Below the pieces are notes generated by a model that was not told where the DNA came from, did not search any database, and saw nothing but the letters and a program-made list of their open reading frames with translations. This document shows positions 9,477-15,797 of a stretch of 64,000 bases of DNA, one piece after another. Numbering within the stretch: position 1 is the stretch's first letter; each line of letters begins with the position of its first letter. The translations under genes were made by a program, and so were the position numbers. The DNA comes from Verrucomicrobiaceae bacterium UBA1938. GTDB lineage: Bacteria; Verrucomicrobiota; Verrucomicrobiia; Verrucomicrobiales; Verrucomicrobiaceae. The DNA lies in contig DDFC01000043.1 in assembly GCA_002336895.1 (NCBI GenBank), positions 231,422 to 295,421 of the forward strand. Reading direction: 5' to 3'.

Positions 9477-10232
9477 ATGAACCTCCGCCCTTTTGTTTTG
9501 CTCGTCCTGTTGGTCGCCAACGCCCGTGCGGGTGTGGAGGTGGATCTGGATGCTCTTGGCAAGAGCTTTGGCGGCTGGAACAAGGAGAAAGGGAAGGCGG
9601 CGGAGTACAAGTTTTCTGAAAGCGACTACCGCAGCTTCAAGCCCGAGATCTCGCGTTCGCCGGACGGCGGCATCTTCATCTCCATGCGCGTGGATCATGT
9701 GCGCGGCATGTTTTCATCGGACGACCACGCCAGCCTGGAGATGAGCTTCAGCCCGGAGGGCACGCTGCTCTCCGCGCAGGCCTACATCTCCATCCAGGAG
9801 AAGCGCATCAGCAGCGACATGTTTCGCAGCGCGGGCAAGCAGGCGGCAGGTGCCGCAGGGCAGGTGGTCGGAGGCACGGTGGCCCAGGCCGCCAAGATCG
9901 GCAGCGATGTCTTCGGCAGTCTGGCGGGCAAGCTCCTGCGCGAGAACGTCACTGAACCCGGCCGTGTGGCCTTTCCCGCCGCTCTGAGGCACAACTACAA
10001 CATGCTCTACCCCTGCGTGCATGTGGTCAAAGACCCGCTCAAGGCCCTGCCCGTGGAGGAGCCGCAGGCTCCAGGGACCACGGCCACTACGGCTGCCGCC
10101 ACCACGCCGGCAAAACCCGCCGAACCCGACGCCGCCAAAAAGACCGCCCCTGAAGGGATGATTGAAGTACACACCTTTGGCGAGCCGCAGAAAGAAGGCG
10201 GCCAGAAGCCTGCGGAGCCGGCCAAGCCATGA
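9477..10232 (+). CDS. Hypothetical exported protein
   Basis: The ATG at 9477 gives 251 residues with a clean signal peptide (MNLRPFVLLVLL then ANARAG). In-frame TTG 9441 and ATG 9450 are possible earlier starts but would spoil the signal peptide. The mature part has a beta-rich N-terminal half. A Gly/Ala-rich stretch (about 125-160) follows, and the C-terminal third is rich in Pro, Ala and Thr, ending EPAKP. No family recognised. It overlaps coaX by 4 bp (ATGA), so the two are translationally coupled, but no functional link is evident. Confidence 0.65.
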   Translation: MNLRPFVLLVLLVANARAGVEVDLDALGKSFGGWNKEKGKAAEYKFSESDYRSFKPEISRSPDGGIFISMRVDHVRGMFSSDDHASLEMSFSPEGTLLSAQAYISIQEKRISSDMFRSAGKQAAGAAGQVVGGTVAQAAKIGSDVFGSLAGKLLRENVTEPGRVAFPAALRHNYNMLYPCVHVVKDPLKALPVEEPQAPGTTATTAAATTPAKPAEPDAAKKTAPEGMIEVHTFGEPQKEGGQKPAEPAKP

Positions 10233-10963
10233 GCCGCATGCAGCTGCTCATCGACGTCGGCAACGGGCGCACCAAATTCGGTCTCGCTACAAGCGAGGAC
10301 ATTCTGGAGCGCCGCGAGCATCCCACGCGCGAGCTTTCTCCCGCCGCCGTGCGTGAGGTGGTGAAAGGCTGGCAGTTTGGCAGCGCCGTGATCTGCAGCG
10401 TGGTGCCCAAGGTGCTTCCCGCCTTCCGCGAGGTGTTTGGCAGCCAGCTCATCGAGCTGCGCTATGACGCGCCCCTGGGCATCGGCATTCGCTACCCGAA
10501 GCCCGAGACCATCGGCGCCGACCGTCTGGCCAATGCCGTCGCACTCGCTCACATGCACGGCGCGCCCGGCATCGTGATCGACTTCGGCACCGCCGTAACC
10601 TTCGACATCCTCTCGGCCGACAAATCCTACATCGGCGGTGTCATCGCCCCCGGCCTGCGTCTGATGACCGACTACCTCCACGAGCGCACCGCTCTGCTGC
10701 CCAGCGTGGACCTGCGCGAGCCCGAAACCGCCATCGGCCAGTCCACCGAGGGGGCCATCCTCGCCGGTGCCGCCATCGGCTATCGCGGCATGGTGAAGGG
10801 CATTTTGGAGGCCCTGAAAAAGGAGCTCGGGGGGGCGGATATCCGCGTCGTCGCCACCGGCGGAGACGCCGAATGGATCATCTCCGGCATGGGGGAGGAC
10901 ATCGCCACCGACCCCGATTTGACCTTGCACGGGCTGCGTTTGGTGGGGAACTTGCATTCTTGA
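10229..10963 (+). CDS. coaX: Type III pantothenate kinase CoaX
   Basis: CoaX phosphorylates pantothenate with ATP, the first step of coenzyme A synthesis. The 244 residues show the acetate-kinase-fold phosphate motif LIDVGNGRTKFG, then TIGADRLANAVA, the IDFGTAVTFD motif and IGGVIAPGLRLM, all diagnostic of type III kinases. Length is normal to slightly short. The last 16 codons (DLTLHGLRLVGN...) are repeated 771 bp downstream, just before the ROK kinase. The present C-terminus may therefore be a replacement tail created when the next gene was inserted. Confidence 0.93.
   Translation: MSRMQLLIDVGNGRTKFGLATSEDILERREHPTRELSPAAVREVVKGWQFGSAVICSVVPKVLPAFREVFGSQLIELRYDAPLGIGIRYPKPETIGADRLANAVALAHMHGAPGIVIDFGTAVTFDILSADKSYIGGVIAPGLRLMTDYLHERTALLPSVDLREPETAIGQSTEGAILAGAAIGYRGMVKGILEALKKELGGADIRVVATGGDAEWIISGMGEDIATDPDLTLHGLRLVGNLHS
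10923..10947 (+). repeat. Direct repeat copy 1 (coaX 3' end)
   Basis: This 25-bp stretch inside the coaX 3' end recurs without mismatch at 11694-11718. Similarity continues a few bases further on both sides. The repeats bracket the hypothetical gene at 10995-11663. Confidence 0.85.
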
Positions 10964-10994
10964 CCGGCTCTTCAATTTCAGATTGGATGTCCTC

Positions 10995-11663
10995 ATGACC
11001 GAGGTGTTGCCAACTTCTACTGAGCAGCCTTCACCCAAGACGAATCATGACATAAGATCTTGGCTCTGGGCTGCCTCTCCCTTGCTCATCGGGCCTCTGG
11101 CTGAATATCTCATCGTAGGGCCGGTGGGCACGCGCTGGCTCATCATGCTGCCGGGCCTGCTCGTATTTCCAGCTTTATTGGCTCTGGTCTATCTGCTGGC
11201 CAGCCCAGTGCTGTTGATCCCGCGGCATTCACGGTCGCCAAGGCTGCGTCATTGCGGGCTATGTCTGATTCTTTTGGGCTGCACCATCGCTGGTCTGCGC
11301 CTAGCTGGGAACATTCGCAGCGCTGCCTTTCACAAGCTCGCACAGCGCAGCACCGCTCTCGTCTCTGCCATCAAAAACTACGAGCGCAGCCATGGTGCAC
11401 CTCCGCCAGACTTGGACGCCTTGGTCCCCGAGTTTCTGGCCGCTATCCCCGGTACTGGCATGGCGGCCTATCCCGATTATAACTACGCCGCCGGAGACAA
11501 GGCAAAGCGACACACTCAAAATCCCTGGCACCTCGTTGTTTACACCCCAACTGGAGGCATCAACTTCGACGAATTCCTGTATTTTCCACTGCAGAACTAC
11601 CCACAAAAGGGGTACGGCGGTTGGCTGCAACGCATCAATGACTGGGCCTACGTGCACGAATAG
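10995..11663 (+). CDS. Hypothetical membrane protein with pseudopilin-like C-terminal region
   Basis: The ATG at 10995 gives 222 residues; an in-frame TTG lies 12 bp upstream. Three hydrophobic segments fall near residues 27-45, 50-72 and 88-104. The soluble C-terminal half contains AIKNYERSHGAPPPDLDALV followed by a Pro-rich, aromatic region. This is the layout of the globular part of GspG-type pseudopilins and of many Verrucomicrobia proteins fused to that fold, though here without a prepilin peptidase site. It lies between two copies of the coaX 3' end and has lower GC than its neighbours, so recent insertion is likely. Function unknown. Confidence 0.6.
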   Translation: MTEVLPTSTEQPSPKTNHDIRSWLWAASPLLIGPLAEYLIVGPVGTRWLIMLPGLLVFPALLALVYLLASPVLLIPRHSRSPRLRHCGLCLILLGCTIAGLRLAGNIRSAAFHKLAQRSTALVSAIKNYERSHGAPPPDLDALVPEFLAAIPGTGMAAYPDYNYAAGDKAKRHTQNPWHLVVYTPTGGINFDEFLYFPLQNYPQKGYGGWLQRINDWAYVHE

Positions 11664-11693
11664 GCCGCCACCCGATCCATCCCCCGGATTTAC

Positions 11694-11718
11694 CCTTGCA
11701 CGGGCTGCGTTTGGTGGG
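11694..11718 (+). repeat. Direct repeat copy 2 (orphan coaX tail)
   Basis: A remnant encoding LPLHGLRLVGNLRAPL and a stop, matching the CoaX C-terminus. It ends 15 bp before the ROK kinase start, next to a good ribosome binding site (GAGGCGGG). This copy is probably the ancestral end of coaX. Confidence 0.8.
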
Positions 11719-11753
11719 CAATCTCCGCGCCCCGCTCTGAGGCGGGACGCGTT

Positions 11754-12692
11754 ATGGCTGAATCTGACAAAACTTCCATCGGCATCGACTTCGGCGGCAC
11801 CTCTGTAAAACTCGGTGTGTGCCGTGGCGATGAACTCCTCGTCACCGACGAGCCCATCCCCACCACGCAGTTCCACGGCCCCGCCGCGCTGATCGGCGAG
11901 ATGGCCTCACGTGTTGCCAAGCTGCAGAAAACCTATCCTGCCATCTGCGCCATTGGCGTGGGGGTTCCCGGTCTTGTCGATTTTGATCACGGCTTCGTGC
12001 ACGAGCTGACCAATGTCCCTGGCTGGAAGCATGTACCGCTCAAGGCAATCCTCGGTGAAAAGACCGGCCTGCCCGTGCTGGTGGAAAATGATGCGAATGC
12101 GATGACCTACGCGGAGTTTCGCCATGGTGCGGCGCGGGGCCTGAAAAACGTCATCGGCATGACCCTAGGCACGGGCATCGGCGGCGGTCTGGTGCTGGAC
12201 GGCAAAATGTTCCGTGGCAGCGGCTTCGTGGCCGGAGAGATCGGCCAGATGAGCATTGATTACAACGGCAAGGCCGGCCACTACGGCAATCTGGGCGCGC
12301 TGGAAAAGTACACCGGCAACCAGCAGATCGCCGAACACGCCGTTTTGCGCTACTCCGAAGCGGGCATCGAGAAAGACATCGCCGACTGCACACCCAAAAA
12401 GATCGCTGACGCCGCGCAGGCCGGAGACGACATCGCTCGGCAGATCTGGGCGGAAGTGGCCGACTGGCTCGGCACCGCCATCTCCAGCATCGCCTGGTTG
12501 CTGAACCCGGACGCCTTTGTGATTGGCGGCGGCGTGGCCCAGGCTGGAGATCTGATTTTCACCCCGCTCAAAAACAAAGTGCAGAGCATGCTCAGCACCG
12601 TGGTCTGGGAGCGCCTGCAGATCCTGCCCGCCCGCTTCAGCAATGAAGCTGGCATCATTGGCAATGCAGCCCTGGCGGCAGACGCCGTCTGA
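11754..12692 (+). CDS. ROK-family sugar kinase (glucokinase-like) lacking the zinc motif
   Basis: This 312-residue protein has the ROK ATP-binding motif IGIDFGGTSVK (about residues 9-19), the catalytic Asp in ENDANA (D113), GTGIGGG (140-145) and the C-terminal IGGGVAQAGD motif. It should transfer phosphate from ATP to glucose or a related hexose. ROK proteins normally bind a structural zinc through GEIGH and CxCGxxGC. Here these read GEIGQ (Q165) and GHYGNLGALE (175-184), so all four ligands are missing. Some zinc-free ROK relatives exist, so activity is possible but the substrate is uncertain. It ends before a bidirectional terminator. Confidence 0.85.
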   Translation: MAESDKTSIGIDFGGTSVKLGVCRGDELLVTDEPIPTTQFHGPAALIGEMASRVAKLQKTYPAICAIGVGVPGLVDFDHGFVHELTNVPGWKHVPLKAILGEKTGLPVLVENDANAMTYAEFRHGAARGLKNVIGMTLGTGIGGGLVLDGKMFRGSGFVAGEIGQMSIDYNGKAGHYGNLGALEKYTGNQQIAEHAVLRYSEAGIEKDIADCTPKKIADAAQAGDDIARQIWAEVADWLGTAISSIAWLLNPDAFVIGGGVAQAGDLIFTPLKNKVQSMLSTVVWERLQILPARFSNEAGIIGNAALAADAV

Positions 12693-12712
12693 TTCAGCTG
12701 AATCAGAGCAAT

Positions 12713-12748
12713 AAAAAAGGCCCGGTTCCAAAAGAACCGGGCCTTTTT
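12713..12748. terminator. Bidirectional rho-independent terminator
   Basis: A perfect 10-bp stem, GGCCCGGTTC/GAACCGGGCC (12719-12728 with 12734-12743, loop CAAAA), has A6 on its left and T5 on its right. It serves both the plus-strand ROK gene and the convergent minus-strand DUF1080 gene. Confidence 0.92.
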
Positions 12749-12764
12749 GACAGAATAAAGCTCG

Positions 12765-13955
12765 TTACTTCTTCTTCCCCTTGGGCTGCGGCTTGGGCTC
12801 CCATTCTTCCACCTTGATGATCGCTTCCAGATCCTTCTTGGCGGAGATGTCTTCAGGCAGGAACTTGAACTTGGTCAGATAGCGCAGCGCCTTTGTGACC
12901 TGCATGATCGGGCCTTTCTGGGTCTCGATCTTGTCGGCGGGCACTTCTTTGATCTTGCCGACAAAATCGCCCAAGGAGGCGAGAGCGGCTTTCCGGGCTT
13001 CTGCGTTCTCTTCGTAGCAGAGGGATTCAAAGAGATGCAGCATCTTGTCGTTGCCTTCCATCTTGGCAGCAGCCTCACGGATGCCCTTGGCGATTTCCGC
13101 ACGCTTCGCAGCGGTGGCAGCTTCACTCATGTGGCTGGCTTCGCCGCCGTCGATGGCACGCTTTGGAAGCGGGCGGTACCAGATGTTGCGATAGCGCACG
13201 GGGTTGCCATGATCCTGCAGCTTGAGCGGGCCCTGGTCAGGGAAGGGGCGGGGAGAGGAGCGCTTCATGTGACCGCCGCCGCCTTCCAGCGGAGTGTGGT
13301 CCTGCGTGAGCACGCCGTTCACAAAGACGGTGATGTAGCCGGGATCGACTTCCTTGCCGTCTTTGAAAATCGGGCGGCGGAAGACGATGTCATAGACCTG
13401 CCATTCGCCGGGCGCACGCAGCGGGTTGGCCATCGGCGGATTGATGCCGTAGATAGAGGAGGCCATGCCATCGGGGTAGCTGGGGTTGTTGTAATTATCC
13501 AGCACCTGCACCTCCACCTGGCCCATGAGGAAGACGCCGCTGTTGCCGCGGCCCTGGCTGTTGCCTTCCACCTTCGAGGGTGCGCTCCATTCAATGTGGA
13601 GCTGGCAGTCGGAGAACTCTTCTTTCGTACGCACGTAGCCGCTGCCCGGCACACACTGCAGCACGCCGTCCTTCACTTCCCATTTGGTGGGCTCGGCAGG
13701 TGTTTTGTCCGCCTGCCATTTTTCGATTTCTTCTGGTTTGCCGCTGAAAAGAATGACGGCATCCGAGGGGGGCGTGCCCGGCTTTTCCTGCGAGCTGAAA
13801 GTGCCCGGCTCCACACGCACAGGCTGCGGGCGGTTCATGTCGTGAATGGCCCAGGGATGGGTGGCATCCGGGGGATCGCCGTAGAAGGCGCCATCAGCCA
13901 GCGCAGCGGTGGTGAGAAGAGACAGGGCCAGAGTGTGAAGCGTGGGTCGGTTCAT
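12765..13955 (-). CDS. DUF1080 (3-keto-disaccharide hydrolase-like) secreted protein
   Basis: The ATG at 13955 starts a good signal peptide (MNRPTLHTLALSLLTTAALA). The 396-residue protein then holds a DUF1080/concanavalin-like sandwich at about 65-265, recognisable by KWEVKDGVLQCVPG, DCQLHIEWSAP, RGNSGVFLMG, VQVLDNY and the APGEWQVYDIVFRRP strand. A helical, Lys/Glu-rich C-terminal region (about 280-396) follows and ends KPKGKKK. Family members hydrolyse 3-keto-glucosides or bind polysaccharide in the periplasm and are abundant in Verrucomicrobiota and Planctomycetota. The added helical tail is not part of the standard domain. Substrate unknown. Confidence 0.85.
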   Translation of the reverse strand: MNRPTLHTLALSLLTTAALADGAFYGDPPDATHPWAIHDMNRPQPVRVEPGTFSSQEKPGTPPSDAVILFSGKPEEIEKWQADKTPAEPTKWEVKDGVLQCVPGSGYVRTKEEFSDCQLHIEWSAPSKVEGNSQGRGNSGVFLMGQVEVQVLDNYNNPSYPDGMASSIYGINPPMANPLRAPGEWQVYDIVFRRPIFKDGKEVDPGYITVFVNGVLTQDHTPLEGGGGHMKRSSPRPFPDQGPLKLQDHGNPVRYRNIWYRPLPKRAIDGGEASHMSEAATAAKRAEIAKGIREAAAKMEGNDKMLHLFESLCYEENAEARKAALASLGDFVGKIKEVPADKIETQKGPIMQVTKALRYLTKFKFLPEDISAKKDLEAIIKVEEWEPKPQPKGKKK

Positions 13956-14007
13956 GGTGGTGCAGCTGTAGGTGGGAAGGTGCAGGGAGCAATGAGGATT
14001 CGTGAGC

Positions 14008-14409
14008 TTATCGGTGCATGAATGCATGCGCGGGTGTGAAGACCCAACGGCCAATGCGTTGCCCACCGGTCATTTGAGAACCTTGAATTGAGTCATATAC
14101 CTCGAAATTGACGATGCATCCCGAAGGCATGGTTTTCCTGAAATCGTAAAGCCACTTCAGCATCGACTGCCAGTCCAGTCCGGCGTTTTGGATGAGGATG
14201 CTGGTTCCGCGATCATCAAAAAACAACAAAGCAGTCTCGAAATCCCACCCCGAGCGATCCGTTATTGCAAGCCTGTCATGAGCCTCTTTTTCGATGAACT
14301 GCTCAAACAAAAGTCCTTCGGATGAGGTTGGATGTTGCTTGAGGTAAGCAGCAAGTTGTTCATGAAACGACTCAATGGTGAGTTCTGTGACTTCCGGGTG
14401 AGTGCTCAT
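14008..14409 (-). CDS. Hypothetical protein (133 aa)
   Basis: A short, acidic soluble protein beginning MSTHPEVTELTIESF. It has an alpha/beta pattern and no signal peptide or TM segment. It lies 52 bp upstream of the start of the DUF1080 gene on the same strand. Its GC content is clearly lower than that of the flanking genes, suggesting accessory DNA. I do not recognise a family. Confidence 0.55.
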   Translation of the reverse strand: MSTHPEVTELTIESFHEQLAAYLKQHPTSSEGLLFEQFIEKEAHDRLAITDRSGWDFETALLFFDDRGTSILIQNAGLDWQSMLKWLYDFRKTMPSGCIVNFEVYDSIQGSQMTGGQRIGRWVFTPAHAFMHR

Positions 14410-14460
14410 GAATGATGCGTTCTGTCACGACACCCAGCAGTAGAGTAGAGGAGAAGCAGA

Positions 14461-14515
14461 AAAAAGAAGAAGGTGCGCATGGCCGTCAGTAAACGACGGC
14501 GCGCTGCGCACCTTC
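14461..14515 (-). terminator. Terminator of the methyltransferase/kinase/receiver operon
   Basis: A 10-bp outer stem AAGGTGCGCA/TGCGCACCTT (14471-14480 with 14506-14515) encloses a CCGTC/GACGG inner stem. On the minus strand it is followed by CTTCTTTTTTC. It lies 29 bp past the stop of the receiver gene. Confidence 0.8.
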
Positions 14516-14543
14516 CAAGGGAGGGGATGTTTCAGGAGATCGA

Positions 14544-15782
14544 TCAGCCGTTGGGCAGCAGGCGCTCCCAGAGGATGTCGTTCATGAGCACGTTGGTGAT
14601 GAACTCGCGGCTGCTTTCCGGAGCGGGCGCTGGAGCCGGTGCCGAGGCGGGCACGACGACTTCGAGGTGGAGGCCTTTGGTGCCGCGCTTGGAGGTGATG
14701 CTGCCACCGAGATGGAAGGCCAGGAAGAAGGCCCCCATGAGCGCGAGGCCGGGGGCGTCCGTGGCTGCGTCCGTGTGAGTGAAGAAGGGGTCAAACACCG
14801 AGCGGAAGACCGTGCCGGCCAGACCGGGGCCGTCGTCGGTCAGGGTGAGAGTCAGAGCGCCATCCGCGCCCGTGGCAGCGGTGAGGCCCACATGGGTGCC
14901 GGAGGCGAGCTGGGTCAGCTCGGTCTGGAGGAGCAGCTGAACCAGCTTTTCCAGAGTGGCAGGGCTGGCCTGAAGCGTGGGCAGAGCGCCTGCGGATTCA
15001 TACTTCAGCTCGATGCCCTTGGCGGCGAAGGCAGCGCGCTGCTGTTCGACTGCGGCAGTGAGAGCCTGGGCTGGATCCACGGACTGTGCGCCACTGGCGG
15101 CGGCTTTGAGATCACCGAGGAGATCGCCAATGCGGGAGGCCTGGCTGACCACGTGGGCGTGGAAGTCGCGCCAGAAGGTGGCCTGACGCAGGCGGTCGAG
15201 GTCAAAGTTTTGCTGACCGAGGCGGCCTGGCGTGATGTCCAGGAAGGCATGCACGGCGCGCAGCGGCTGGTTGAGGTTCTGGTTGAGACCGGCGGCAACA
15301 ACGCCCAAGCCCATCACGCGATCGGTGATGAGGAGGTTCTGCAGCACGGAGAGCTTCTCCTGGAGGAGGCCGTCGCGCTCCTGCTGGAGGATGTAGTACT
15401 CCATGGCGCGGTGAAGGGTGTTGCGCACATCATCCGGAGCGATGGGCTTGGAGATGTAGCGGAAGATGCTGCCGAGGTTGACGGCGTCCACGGTGACATC
15501 GTAGTCCGCGTAGGCGGTGACCATCATGCGGACGAGGCGTGGGCGGAGCTGGCGGGCGCGCTCCAGAAGCTGCACCCCTTTTTCTCCGGGCATGCGCTGG
15601 TCAGAAAGCAGGACGCCGATGTCCTCCCCGTGCTGCTCGATGAGCTTGAGGCCGTCCGCCGCGTTGTTGGCGGTGAGGATGCGGAATTCGTCAGCAAAGA
15701 GCTTCTCGAAGTTTTTCAACGCCTTCTCTTCATCGTCGACATAGAGAACAGCGTAGCGTTTGAGGTCGTATTGGTTTTGCAT
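14544..15782 (-). CDS. Receiver domain fused to a degenerate histidine-kinase module (PhcR/PhcQ-like)
   Basis: The 412 residues start with an intact receiver domain (about 8-125) with acidic pair D16/D17, phosphoacceptor D61 (LLSDQRMPG), the Thr in VTAYADYD and K112 in SKP. A helix leads to a kinase-like module in which the H-box reads AAGLNQNLNQPLRAV, so the usual His is Gln (Q168). The ATPase part keeps a G1-like DDGPGL and FDPFFT but has a weak N-box and G2. It probably cannot autophosphorylate and may bind or modulate the partner kinase. It is the last gene of the operon, 15 bp after the hybrid kinase, with AGGAA upstream of the ATG. A response regulator ending in a kinase-like domain in this position recalls Ralstonia PhcR. 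Confidence 0.8.
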   Translation of the reverse strand: MQNQYDLKRYAVLYVDDEEKALKNFEKLFADEFRILTANNAADGLKLIEQHGEDIGVLLSDQRMPGEKGVQLLERARQLRPRLVRMMVTAYADYDVTVDAVNLGSIFRYISKPIAPDDVRNTLHRAMEYYILQQERDGLLQEKLSVLQNLLITDRVMGLGVVAAGLNQNLNQPLRAVHAFLDITPGRLGQQNFDLDRLRQATFWRDFHAHVVSQASRIGDLLGDLKAAASGAQSVDPAQALTAAVEQQRAAFAAKGIELKYESAGALPTLQASPATLEKLVQLLLQTELTQLASGTHVGLTAATGADGALTLTLTDDGPGLAGTVFRSVFDPFFTHTDAATDAPGLALMGAFFLAFHLGGSITSKRGTKGLHLEVVVPASAPAPAPAPESSREFITNVLMNDILWERLLPNG

Positions 15783-15797
15783 GTGGAATGTTCCTTT

